From positions 1,733,179 through 1,797,178 of the forward strand of contig OY979717.1 of the NCBI GenBank assembly GCA_963855995.1: a DNA stretch of 64,000 nucleotides. The letters are read 5' to 3'. Position 1 is the first letter of the stretch. The number at the start of each line of letters is the position of its first letter. Below are positions 12,130 through 24,200 of the stretch, piece after piece. The translations under genes were made by a program, and so were the position numbers. The notes under the pieces were generated by a model. That model saw only the letters and a list, made by a program, of their open reading frames with translations. It did not search any database and was not told the origin of the DNA. Source of the DNA: Muricea muricata (Eukaryota > Cnidaria > Anthozoa > Malacalcyonacea > Plexauridae).

Positions 12130-12960
12130 AGTTTAATTAAGTATTAAAACTGTGCGTAAGAAATACTATATGGGTTTAGTTGAGAAATTGAAAAATTCCA
12201 ACCCGATGAAATGGTGGAAAGAAGTTAAAGCCCTAGGTGGTCTCTCGTCCAAAAACTCTTAGGTAAAATATTTGCCTTTGAACTTGCCACAATTATCACG
12301 GACATATACACAACTCATCTATGTTCCAAGGTGTCTTCCAAGTTCTCTGAGAAGATCTATTGTAGTGCCGGTACCAAAAGTCTCACCTCCAACGAGTATA
12401 GAAGATGACTTAAGACCTATATCTTTAACATTCCAAATTGGAAAAGTTATAAAGATTGTAACTTGGACATTCTTTCCCCCCAAGTCGTTAATAAATTGGA
12501 TATCGAACAATTTGCACTCCCCAAGAAATCAACAGCTCACGCCTTGGTATGTCTTCTACATTCGATTCAAATGCTCTTGAGAGAGGTTCCTGTTGTTGTT
12601 TTTTGCGAATTTTCAAAAAGGCTTTGATATGGTCGATAATAATGTCATTGTTAAAGAGTTAACAAAATTGAATATGCGTCCCCTGTCTGGTCGTCACTAC
12701 CTAAATCACTATCTGACGTGCTCAAATCTGTCCAAAAGCAGCTTGAAAGTTGCCTACCCAAGTCCAAAGAGCTTTCGTAGGGACATTTTCTGTAAGCAGT
12801 TCGTTCAATTCTTGCGACGTGATGCATCATCACCCTATAACCCCCTTACCAAGATCATGGAAATTAGTCCACGTCTCCGAACTCATGATTACGAGATGAA
12901 CTACATTCAGGTCAAATGTTACTACCTGTCATGTCTGAATGTTTTAACAAATATGTGACC
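12130..12960 (+). pseudogene. LINE reverse transcriptase remnant with internal deletion
   Basis: Frames on the plus strand read NPMKWWKEVKALGG (linker before the RT), SLRRSIVVPVPKVSPP...EDDLRPISLT (fingers) and FQKGFDMVDNNVIVKEL (palm). They then jump to a C-terminal piece (LPKSKELS, SPYNPLTKI). The palm catalytic region is missing and several frame changes are needed, so the copy is dead. The family is CR1/Jockey-like by motif style; I cannot place it more precisely. Confidence 0.7.
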
Positions 12961-14280
12961 AGAAAATAATAATAGCGATGTCTTAACAAAATAGAATTGT
13001 ATATTTTAACGTTAATTTTTTATCTTAATATTTGTATTACGGTATAATCACAAAGGATCATTGCAATGAAATTTAACACGTTCCTCGGGCATAAGAATGT
13101 CATAACCAAGCTTTATTGCAGAGCATAAGATATCACAATTTTTATAGCAAGATTTCGAAGAGTAAATCAGGTGCCAGTCAAACTTTCTCAGATATCGACC
13201 AAGTTCTTTTTTGCATGATTGACGGGTGTCTCTTTTTATATACTCGGGATTAATAAGTGGGCTTTACATTCCGCTTTTCTAGGCATGCTCGAATATTTTG
13301 TTTCTTTAAAACTTTCAGGGAATACCATTCCGGAAGAATCTTTTTATTTGACTCATTTAACTCCCGTAAAACCATCATCTACATTAGCTGGTATTTCATG
13401 ATGGGGTAACGAATCTTTAGGGGCAATCATGAGCTGATTTATTTTTGTAGGCAGTGGTTGACGTGCTACTACTTCGGCGCAAGTATTTTCACGGTCCGTA
13501 GTCTTAACTTGAGCAAGATCGTCATCGGAAACTGGGCTAATAAAATGTGAATAATTGTAACTATTTTACTTGTTTAATTATTACAAATAGAATCCGTGAG
13601 ACAAGGAACCATTGTAGCATTAGATACTAGACTACAGTCCCCATCGGCTATAGTGATTGATTTCAATTTTCCGAATTGGTAGATTTATCGCGTCAACATA
13701 ATTTGAATCACAACAATGCATTCATTAATAAATAATGGATGCATCCTCTTACGTTGAGGTGATTTTTTTCCCTATCGCTCTCATTTTTCTGCATAAAATC
13801 CTGAAATTGAGAGATAACTGTCTATATGAGGCATCAAACATCAGGCGATTTGCAGGGTATAAAGTGCGGTTAGATGTGCAATCAGTGTGGGGCGGCGAAA
13901 GGTTTTAGCTCGAGGGTGTACTGACGACAGATAGTTTACCCGTGACTCCTAGACACATAACTACGAGAGAGAAGATTCAGGAGTGGTCACACATATAGGA
14001 CATAGCCTTACCAAAAACAGGGGAAAGAAGGTCACTATTGTGATAGGCGATGATCGCCCAGACATAATTAATAACTATATCTAGACCGAGGAGAACTGCG
14101 TTGGAATGTCTACGGTTGATGGGTTAGTCAAGTGAGAAAGTATCTGAAGCGAAAGTACAACGCAGAATTTCATGAAACCGATGAAGGCTTTGAAGAAGAT
14201 ATGTCCAATGAAGATCAATATGCAGAAAAAATCATGGTTAGAACAACGACACTGAATGATGGACATTACCAAGTTGATTA
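12960..14280. other. no feature recognised
   Basis: AT-rich DNA with only short ORFs of no recognisable similarity. No inverted or tandem repeat stood out. Confidence 0.4.
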
Positions 14281-14284
14281 CCTT

Positions 14285-14760
14285 ATAGATAGATAGATAG
14301 ATAAAACTTTATTTAAACACGCTAACCTCGTCAACAAAAGCTGATTTCCACGAGGGGCGTGTGAAGTAGGTAACAGATACATAAAAATATTTAAAAGCTA
14401 TTTACAAAATGTAAGATATAGTGCGGTAGCGAGGTATTTACAATGCACATTTGCTTTAACTATCAAAGTAAGCAGCGATTTTCGTCCGAAAGGAAGAAAG
14501 GCATTTGCTCTCTCTAATTTCCTTAGGAATGGAATTCCAAAGAAATGATCCATCATACACTAAACTTTTTTTTAGATTATTAGTACGCGGTTGCGGTAAA
14601 CAAAGTGTACCTGAAATGTTTCGGAGATTATAGCTAGTCGTCTCACCTTTATAAGTGAATAAATTGGTGAGTGATTGAGGCCCCATGTTATTTAACAACT
14701 TATACATCATTTTTGCCTTGGCTTTCTTCCTTTCTACTTTGAGTGTTTTCCAGACCTTTT
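14285..14760 (-). pseudogene. 3' end of a LINE: RT C terminus and tail
   Basis: On the minus strand, ORF 14,710-14,456 encodes the C-terminal end of a non-LTR reverse transcriptase (TSYNLRNISGTLCLPQPRTN, then SLVYDGSFLWNSIPKEIR). It is followed by a 3' UTR ending in four ATCT/TAGA units at 14,286-14,303. The same protein motif and the same UTR words (AAAACTTTATTT, GAGGGGCGT) occur at 33,780-34,552, so both are copies of one LINE family. The 5' part is truncated, as usual for LINE insertions. Confidence 0.8.
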
Positions 14761-15287
14761 AAACATAATCCATATCATTCACCAGAAATGGCCGAAGAAG
14801 ATGCGTAACTTTTGCGTCGGAGATTTATTGTGCTCGACAAGGATGCTCCGCGCGTTCATTGGCGGAAGAAATTGGTTGAAGATGGGTTTTTTCCGATGCT
14901 GAAGGAGAGTTGAGTGTCGTGGTGTCTACTCGAGGAACGTGAGAAAACTTTATCTACCAGAAGTAAGCTGTTGGCGCGCATAAGACGAGAAGGAACCCGT
15001 TGAATAACTGGGAACATATAAGTATAAGCCAGCTAAGCCAACCCTCGTTTAGAGAGGTGCTGTAAATACGAGGACATTATAAATAACAAATTACAAACAT
15101 ATACTCACGAACTTAGAGTCGAGAGCTATAGAATAGACAATTTGACTCTAGATATTCCATTAAGTTTTTCTGATAGACGTCAGTTCGAGAAGTAGAAGCA
15201 ATGTGCTATATGCAGTTTGGCAAAACAAGTCGGTTTTTAAGCGCTAATTTGAATAAATTAGAATAATATTTACTAATATTCATTCCT

Positions 15288-16330
15288 TTATCTAACGGCG
15301 GATTCAACTTCGCACATAATGGTAATTAGGCATTCATCATCCACAGGTTGCTGTTCAAGAAGGGCCGATAAAATCTTCCCGATAGTTCTAATACAGCGTT
15401 CCCATATTCCACAAAAGTCTGACCCAAATAGGGGATTGAATATGCACTTAATATCATGTTGAAAAAGAGACTGATGGATTTTCTCTTGATTCCATTCATT
15501 AATAGCGGCGCTGATCTTTTCAACACCAACAAAGTTGGTTACTTTGTCCAATCTTATCACTTTAGGCGGACCTCTTCTTGCAATAAATCAGCGCAGTGCG
15601 TTAATAAACGAGTCACGAGCCAACTCATTATTATCATCGGCAGTTTTTTGAAGTGCAATATTCGCAAAACATGGAGATGTAGCTCTAAATATAATTGACT
15701 CTTCTGGTTCTTTGCTCAAGTCGTTTTCTGGCCACCAGAGGAAGCGTAGGGCGTTTGTACGGGGGGGGGGGGGGCACACGCACTCAGTGGAACATCGCCT
15801 CTACTTCAGACATCATTGCTACTGGACCCTCACGGAAACGTATCAGGACATCGACTAACATATTTGTTAAATCTGGACCTTGCAACAATTTATCGTTCAA
15901 CGATGATCCTTGATATTTGGCAGCACGGTCAAATACGACTCTGATCTTGTCTGGCTTATTTGGGTTATAAACGAAATGGTGAGGTAAATATCACAATGGC
16001 TGCTAAGGCTTCTCCAGTTCGACTTTAGGGAACTTGTTCGCATATCCTTTTGCTAGAAGATCGTCAATGTTGTCTGAATAAAGGTCATGATCCTTTTGAA
16101 AGCGCTTCTTAAGGAGATTTAGGCGAGTGGACGACTATACGGCAGGGAGAGCAATTCATAATGACCTTTCAGGCTCACCGAATCTTCCATAAGACCAAGA
16201 GCGCGGATATCTTCTTTTGACATTTCGGTTCGTCCGGGATATGTAGAATCATTAACCTTCATATCACAGAAATTTTGAAACTGCTCGCTAAGATTACTAT
16301 CGAATCGAAGCAAGTTGACTCTATGCTTAT
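15288..16330 (-). pseudogene. BEL/Pao-type retrotransposon pol remnant
   Basis: Reading the minus strand from about 16,313: [80 protein letters not shown]; then, past a poly-C run at 15,760-15,775, NALRFLWWPENDLSKEPEE; and finally an integrase end (FNPLFGSDFCGIWERCIRTI, DDECLITIMCEVES). These match BEL/Pao polymerase and integrase C-terminal segments in order. The protease, most of the RT-RNase H and the integrase catalytic core are missing or scrambled. Several frameshifts make it a dead copy. No LTRs were identified. Confidence 0.85.
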
Positions 16331-16753
16331 CCTATAACAATGTTCAAGTGGACCGTTAACTGTTCAACCAAGCAATAGCATGAGGACCCTCACCAGGACA
16401 TTCGATCACTTCTTTAGGCTCAAGAGCTTTAGAGACATAATTTCCAATTAGCAGACTAACTATACTGTTTATACTTTTCAGCTGAACATTCTTTTAAATC
16501 AGAAGTATTGAAACTAAATAACTGAGATGCTTTATCTGGATTACTATCTTAAGGTGGCTTTTGCAGTAGATTTCGATCAATTATGACGAATAGAGGAGCT
16601 CGCATAATTTAAAATGAAAACAGTATTATTATTATTATTATTAATATTTATATTATTTTTAGGAAGATATTTTGATTTTGAAATGTCCATGCAATAACGA
16701 ACACAAATCAGAACTAATCTCCAATCTAACCAAGCTAATGACGGATATTTTAA

Positions 16754-16952
16754 GGCCCACACAAACCGGACGCGATTTGCCAACGCGACGCGATTTTTCG
16801 ATTTTTAAAAGCAAATAAAATTATCAACGGAAAGATATGTGCACAAAATAGCTTAAATTCCTGACGTCTTCCGAAGATTGGAGAAAAATAGAAAACGATG
16901 AAAATCGAGAATTCGCGTCGCATTGTCAAATCGCATCCGGTCTGTCTCGGCC
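16754..16952. mobile_element. 199-bp MITE flanked by TTAA
   Basis: The termini are inverted repeats of about 45 bp (GGCCCACACAAACCGGACGC at the left; the right end complement reads GGCCGAGACAGACCGGATGC). TTAA lies immediately outside both ends (16,750-16,753 and 16,953-16,956). A TTAA duplication is used by piggyBac and Kolobok elements. The element is too short to code and must be mobilised in trans. Confidence 0.8.
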
Positions 16953-16964
16953 TTAACAGTGCTT

Positions 16965-17300
16965 AAGTTTTATCAAAACTCTCCTGGCAGACTTTTCTGC
17001 AATTGCTCTCAAAGAAAGTCCTCAAATTATTTCGTCAAGATCAAGGAGACAAACTTAACAACAAATTGTTGCATCAAGAATCATTCTTCTCAAGTATTTC
17101 CAAATTTTCGTTATCTCGAGGTAATAAGATCTGGTCAGCTTGCCAATCTAAACTACCAAAGAACATTGTCAAGTTCACAATTCACTATATTAACAATACC
17201 TTACCAACCAAAAAAACCTGGCGAAATAGGAGATCTCGACATCATCAGAATATTTCTTCTGCCATCCTGAAACTTTTATAGTTAACAACATACCATTACA
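16965..17300 (+). pseudogene. LINE reverse transcriptase C-terminal fragment
   Basis: The plus-strand frame (ORF 17,003-17,281) reads IWSACQSKLPKNIVKFTIHY and INNTLPTKKTW. This is the conserved segment before the terminal Cys-rich region in a group of cnidarian LINE reverse transcriptases. The following Cys residues are degenerate. Upstream RT domains are absent and the copy is dead. It directly follows the TTAA-flanked MITE. Confidence 0.6.
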
Positions 17301-17411
17301 AATCTTTCAAAACATTTTTGCTGTTCCTCCTGAATTTTCTAACCCATCAAAAATAACCAGTGACAAACATCGCCCAGATTTGCCGCTAACGATCGAGGAC
17401 AAATGCCTGTA

Positions 17412-17490
<79 letters not shown>
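17412..17490. repeat. (TTA)n / (TAA)n microsatellite
   Basis: About 26 uninterrupted TTA units. On the minus strand it lies downstream of the LINE ORF that ends at 17,694, so it may be the 3' tail of that insertion rather than an independent microsatellite. The poly-isoleucine ORF across it is an artefact. Confidence 0.9.
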
Positions 17491-17492
<2 letters not shown>

Positions 17493-17693
17493 AAATACAC
17501 ACATTAAGTAGCTTAGACAGCTAAATTGTTATGTGATTTACATGAAAAAGAGAGACGAAATCAATTATATGTATATAAGTACAATTACAGAGTTTTTGTA
17601 AAACTACAATCTATATTAAAAATAATTAATTAAAAGTGCCCCAGAATACCAAAGCCATAGTAGTTAAAATATTTAAAATCCAAGAAAAAACCA

Positions 17694-19722
17694 TTAATTA
17701 TTGTCAAAAGCCATATTGTATTTGCGGATCGCATATACTAAAGGACTATTGTTAAAACGTTCTGTTTTGCATTTAAAATTATAAAATTTATTTTCATTAA
17801 GTCTCGTGTGTTTCTCCCGTACCAGACCGACAATAGGTGGCAGAAGATCGTTTAGTTTGTGGGTTGGCTGTTTCATGTCTTTTATTAAATTTACACACAT
17901 TATATCTCTTCTGTATTCTAGAGTGTGCAAACCACATTCAGTTAATGCCTGTTTGTAAGTCTTTCTTGGACATATTATTTTCATAGCGCGCCTTTGAATT
18001 CTCTCTATATCTTTAGACTGTTCCTGTGTCAGGCCACCATGCCAAATTTGAGCTCCAAATTCCACAATTGATCTGATAGCCGAGATATAAAATATCTTTA
18101 AGTCTTCTCGTGGAGCATTGTACCCTTTAAGAGTTTTTAAAAAATATAACCGCTTAGCTGCCTTCTTTACAACGTATTCCGTGTTTGATTTCCACTTGAG
18201 GTCATCATCTATCCATAAACCAAGTAATTTATAAGAGCTAACTCTTTCAAGGACACAGTCATTTATTTTCATTGCAGGAATAACTGTTCTATCTTTTCGA
18301 AAGTCAATGATCATTTCTTTACATTTTTTTGCGTTTAATACCATTTTCTCGTTTTCCGCAAAGGTTTTTACTGACTCAATTTTCTTGGGTATGTTCCCAA
18401 TTTCCATTCCAGAAACGTGATAATGAACATCTAACGCCTCCCAACTCGTGGTATCGTCCATGAAGAGAATCGTATCACCATCCACAACAACATCCTCGTT
18501 TCCAACAGCTTGTTCTATAACACTAGGTAGCATATTAATTTTAATTACAAAGGCAATTGGTCCCAATTTACTGCCCTGTGGGACGCCCCCAGTAACATTT
18601 TCAAAATCAGATGTTTCTTTCCCAAACTGTGTGAAATGAGATCGCTCATTCAAGTACGAAGCAAACCATTTTATCCAGGCGGGTCTTACACCCATTGATC
18701 TCATGTTTTCTAGCAATTTATTGTGATCGATGAGGTCGAAAGCCTTGCGAAAGTCGAGGAAGACTATCCTAATCACTCTATGCCTTTCGTCCATTAATTT
18801 GTGCCAATTATGTAATAAATTAACTAAGGCATTAACTGTCGATGATCGCGGTAAACCACCATATTGAGAATCCGAAATTTTCCCAGTGGTATCATCATAC
18901 ATCCACTTAACTGCAAAGGTTTCTTGGATTTTTGCCAGGACACTTGTTAAAGCAATTGGTCTTAAATCTTCTGCAAGCGTACAAGGTATTGATTTTGGAA
19001 TACCCGACACTTTATAATTCTTCCAAACTTTAGGAAAAGTTTTAGATTGAAAGGATTCATTGAAGATTTCGGTCAAGGGTACAGCAAAGTACTTTGCAAA
19101 GGTCTTCAAAATTTTCAGTAATGGATCGTTAGGGCCAGGTGCTTAATTAACATTAATTTTTTGCAGTTCTTGTTGCACTTCATCGACGGTGATTAGTGGC
19201 AAATTTTCCGCGCAATGAAGTTCTAGCCATTCTTTTCCCACTTTTGGGTAATCCTTAGTTAAGTTTGCAAAGAAATGGTTTATGAAGCAAGCAGACCGTT
19301 TATCATCCATCAACAGCCCAGTAGAGGGGTCCACCATCGTTGCTTTAGCCGACTTTTTGCCAATCAAACGCTTAATGACTTTCCACCAAGATTTTGGGCG
19401 ATTTTTTAGGTTTGGACCTACTTTATTCTCGTAGAAAAAGGTTTTTGCTTTCCTAATCTCTGCCGAAATCTGACTTCTGAGCTTCTTTACACATTCGATA
19501 TTTTTTCTTTTAAAAGCCATGTTCCTTTTAGAAATCAGGCGTTTTATTTTTGGTGTCATAAAGGGTTTGTCCTTACTGTGCATTCTGACTGTCCTTTCCG
19601 GAAAATGTTCAGAGATCATATTATTAGTAATGTGCAGAAACGTATTAACTTTTTCATCGGTACCAGAGATGTTGAGCACAGAAGACCAATCGTAATTTGC
19701 TAATAAGGCATACTTGAGCTAA
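17694..19722 (-). pseudogene. near-complete LINE ORF2 (reverse transcriptase), one stop codon
   Basis: Two collinear minus-strand frames (19,722-19,143 and 19,142-17,694) form one protein broken by a single in-frame TAA at 19,143-19,145. The first has the linker after the endonuclease (MTPKIKRLISKRNMAFKRKN, SWWKVIKRLIGKK). The second has the full RT: EDLRPIALTSVLAKIQE, VFLDFRKAFDLIDHNKLL, GGVPQGSKLGPIAFVIKIN, catalytic FMDDTT (the YxDD box), SYKLLGLWIDDDLKW, and the terminal HTRLNENKFYNFKCKTERFN. The stop sits just before APGPNDPLLK. The endonuclease is missing, so this is a 5'-truncated CR1/Jockey-like copy. It is the youngest-looking LINE here, ending toward an (AAT)n tail. Confidence 0.9.
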
Positions 19723-19739
19723 CAGTGGGATACGAGTCT

Positions 19740-21220
19740 AACCTTAGAAATAACGTAAACAATCTAAATACCTAGTGCTAATTCAACTCGTCTACTTTTA
19801 TTGAAATGCTCGAAGAACTAAATGTAGATACAACCATCAAAAGTTTGAAGTAAGGAAAATTATAAACATCGCTATAAGATCAGCGTAATGCATCTTTTGT
19901 TGCCGAGACAAGCAATGGTCGCATCCGGAGTTGATGTGATTTAGATTATTATACATTGCAGTTGTTTTATGCGTTGTGATTGGTTAGTTGTATGCAGATA
20001 AATGCGACTATCACACAATCTGCGGTATTCGTTGGCATCAATGGTTGGCATGCCAACAACATTTTTAGTTCGATTTTTTTCCAAATAAATCTATTCTTTC
20101 GTTACCATGTTTATTTTCTCCGCTTACAATGTACAATAAAACAATTACCGGATTCGGTTTTTGTGATATGCAAAATTGTCAATGTCTCGGTAAGAGTTAT
20201 CTGTCTCGCCTTCAGCTCAGCTGATAACTCTTGCCTCGACATTGATAGTTCCGCATATCACAAAAACCTCATCCAATGATTGTTTATTATTTTGTATATG
20301 CTTATATATAGCCATTTTATTGTAGTAATCCAAGCAGGCGATTGTGAATCACCTTTTTAAGCGAGATTTGCAATTGTTTGTACAAAAGAAAAACATTTCA
20401 ATAAAGTTTCCATTATTATTGTATTAATATTATTTTAATATTTCTAGCCAAGCTTAGATTTATTGCTATTGTTTTAAAATAATAATTATACAACATTGCT
20501 AAAAATCATGAAGGCCATAATTAATTGCCCGTGATCAGTGATCAGTTTATTGTTGCCCAGTTCCCAACTACGTCACGTATTTGCAGTTCACAGAAGTTCA
20601 CTGCAGGACAGAGTTCGTAATTGGTTTCGTGATTGCTTATGAAAATTTGGCCGCATTATTACACTTTAAAAACCTTTAGAAGAGTTTAGCCAATCTGACT
20701 GAAAATTCAATATTTGAGACATATGAAGCATTTTACGTGTTGATATACCGAGTGGAATACAATCCCTCAGTGTCGAACGTTTTCACACAAGCTCGAGTTT
20801 TCCAATTTTTATAAGTGCTAACAATACGGAAAAATCTTTATAAAATTCCTTTTCCGATGTAACACAAAAATACTTTAACAGAAGAGCGGAGATAATTTTT
20901 TTCTGATGACATTGAGTTAATTAATATGGCTATTAGTCAATGAGCGTTCAGAATTTACAAAAGCTATATTATGATAAGTTATAAACATAACTTAATCTCG
21001 AGAGAGTAGTTATATAGAAAATAACTGGAGAAAATGTATGGTTGTTTACTGCAGATTTTGATTTTCAAATTATTGATATTTCCAAGCATGATAATCCCAA
21101 CCTTTGACTCCATCATAACACTGTACAAATTCTGCGTAAATCCGACTCGTATATCACTGAGAAAGTCCCTGTTTTATGTTGCTAGATGTGAATAAAAAAT
21201 GGACGTGATGTAAAAAGATA
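19740..21220. other. intergenic, with one foldback repeat
   Basis: AT-rich DNA between the LINE and the first exon of the NLR-like gene. Contains the foldback at 20,134-20,289 and otherwise nothing recognised. The promoter of the NLR-like gene should lie near 21,000-21,220, but no clear TATA box or initiator could be named. Confidence 0.4.
20134..20289. mobile_element. 156-bp foldback repeat
   Basis: Two imperfect inverted halves of about 70 bp. The left half contains TTTTTGTGATATGC, TCAATGTCTCGG and AAGAGTTATCTG; the right half has the complements. The centre contains TCAGCTCAGCTGATAACTC. This is a typical snapback MITE without coding capacity. Confidence 0.75.
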
Positions 21221-21224
21221 TAAA

Positions 21225-24200
21225 ATGGATGACCAGAATCTAAGACAAAGGAATTTAAATTTAAAGGCTGATGTTGTTGTCATTGGTGATAACACTACTG
21301 TGAACTATAATTACAACGTACAAAACTCTGTGGAGCAAGGTAGGTGTAATAGAATGATAGATGGTAACTGTTAGAAAGTCTAACATTTCTAGTCAGATGT
21401 TAGCAGGAATCCGAGTGTGCTGAGATATAATATTCCCTGTGGAATGAGAATTAAAGGTTACTGAATGGTTTTCCGTGCAGGATATCCGTGCACACATGGC
21501 AATCTGCCTGACAATTTATTTGCCTCGCAACGTCGGTCGATGGTTCATGAAAGTATTATTTTTTCGGGTTCCAAACAAAACAATGGAAAACAAAAAGGTT
21601 TTGATAATGTGTGTTTATAATTGAGTGCGATTGAATATTTTAGTATTCCTTAATTCGATTAGTTTTGGCATAACATATGTTTAAGTTATCTGTAAACCAT
21701 CTAAATAATTTAAGATAACTCTTTTTATATAGAGCGCAAGATGCTCACACACAGCTCACATGTGCATGACAACTCTTATTTAAATCACTGGAGTGGTAAA
21801 TTTGTCCCTCGGGATTTTAAACTCGCGAGAGTAGTTCAATGTACCACGTGATTAAATTTTTTTCTCGCTCGCGATCCGAATTTTAGTGGCTACGTGATGC
21901 ATATGAACATTTGATAATTGCCTTGGCTCGTAAACACTTTACTAGTCTACTGTATCACAACATGGCATGCAGCTCGAAAGGACGTTTCTTTTCGAGAGGA
22001 AAATTAAATCTCTCGAAGAGTATGTGCGAGGCGATATTATTGACGATATTTTAAAAGGTGGTGGTGATAGTGTTACAGCACATTTCCCTGGACAGTGGAC
22101 AACGGTTGGTCGTAAATACAAAGTCCATGGAAAAACACTGAAGGATATGTGGGAGAAATTCGTGAACGGTGGTTCTGTCAGTCCACGAAAAGGAGTATCG
22201 TGAAATCCTCGTAAGTTAGGAGGGGGTGAGCTGCATCTCGTTGAAGCTGTTAAAACGCAAAAGCCTTTCATTTCATATAAGCTGGTTAAAAACAATCTGG
22301 AGCAGCATGCAAATATACTTGGTGGAACTTCAATTTCGGCCGTTGGACGAGCTGTTCGAAGTTGTATGACCGAGGGTCTTTGCACGTGGGAAAGGATGTC
22401 TCGAACTGTCAAAAACAAATTTAGTGCTCCAAACGTAAATTACTCTCAAGACTACTTAAATTTCATTAGTTAAATTGATCCGCATAGGCAGAAATTTTTT
22501 GATGAAATGGGTGTTTGCCTATCCGACTGCAATAAACGCTATGGCCATTCCCTAAGGAACACGCCTTGTGTAGAAGTTGGTCGATTGATAAAATCTGCAC
22601 ATGTCACGTTAAACTTTCTTGGTGGCCTGGACGGTGTAATGTACGCAAATACAATTAACGGTGCGTCAGATACCATTGAATTTTTGAATTTTTTTGACCG
22701 AAGCCAGTAGAAGCTTTCAACCAAACGGGAATGCTGTTTTAATGGAGGGCGATATAGTCGCTATGGACAATTGTGCCACCACTTTCGGAATAGAGGTAGT
22801 CTATTTACCAAAGTACTCACCTGAAATGAACCCAGTTGAACTTGTGTTTCGAAAGTTGAAGATTATCTTTAAAAGGGAAGAACTCGAGCCACTCATATCC
22901 ACTAATTTACATAAAGCCTTGTATTACTCTCTGGGGGAAGTCTCAGTGAACGACATGCTAGGATTCTTTAGACACTCCAACTGCATATTCATTTGATTTT
23001 TACGTAAAAGGTTTCTTTCAAAACTAAACTCAACTGACTTTATAAATGTCACTAGTAATGTAAATAGTGCATATGTAGTATAATTAAAAATGCAATCGCC
23101 GAGAAGCTGACCATATTTATTTACTGTACATGTTGATTTTCAAATGTAAGGCATATACTGTAGTATGCCTAAAAATACATGAAATAATTTTGTACAAATA
23201 CTGAAAACAATGCCGACGTTTGAAGTTTGACAGTGCGTCATGTTGACAGTATTATGACCAACTTTTCCACACGCCTGAGCATCAATATATAAAAAATCAA
23301 CTGAGAAACATAAATATCATTTTGCAGTATCACAGTAACACGAAAATATGAAATGTTATAATTGTTTTTGAGACTGTATATATAGCTATTTATAGTTCCA
23401 TACAGTAAACAGGGCTTTACTCACGATTTTTAAATACTTTTTCAACTTTATATTAATACTGAAAAACAAATGTTAGTATGGCGTATAGTATAATGTTGCA
23501 AGAACAAGAAAAACTATAAATCATTTTGAAATACATCCACGGCAGCTTTGGCAAGGGAGTGCAAATTAAGAGTTGACTTCCTAGACTCGCTTTCAGACTC
23601 CGATTCACTGATATTTTCGTTTCCATGAGATTTTGCTCTGTTACTTGTGATGCGGATGCTTCGCTGTCGGTATCTATAACTGCGTTTGTGTTTTGTCGAT
23701 CGAATGTAGCTTCTTGTGTCGCCTCCTGGTCGAGGTTACTTTCGGAGCCCACAATATTGGTCCACGTACGTTCAAAGGCTTCACTGAAGTTTTCCATGTT
23801 AGTTGCTCATGATGAAGACTGTTCGATATTATTTGATTTTTTCTTAAAGATCGAGTTTACTTGGTCAAACAGAGGTGGCTGTGTTTTCTCTTGGTCAACA
23901 TATTTATTTTTGAAATCTTCAACATGTCTGAGCGTTCAAATGCATCTAGATCAAACGAATCAGGCAACCTATCAAAACTGTTTTACATGCATGCCTAAAG
24001 CCAGTTCATACTCGTCTTTGTAAATTTATGAACTGTTGTGTCTCGCTTACGCAGGTTTTTTCCTTTCGTGGAGAGCAAAGTGCAGTGTCGCAGATTTGTT
24101 TGGAAGTTTTAGAAGTAACTGTACTGCCAGTTTTTGATGACTTCTCGCAGGGTTTGGGCCACGTACTTCCTTGTGATTTCCATAGCTATTTGTACGGTTT

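Noticed and set aside
17307..17504. Poly-isoleucine ORF
   Set aside because: Translation of a (TAA/ATT) microsatellite.
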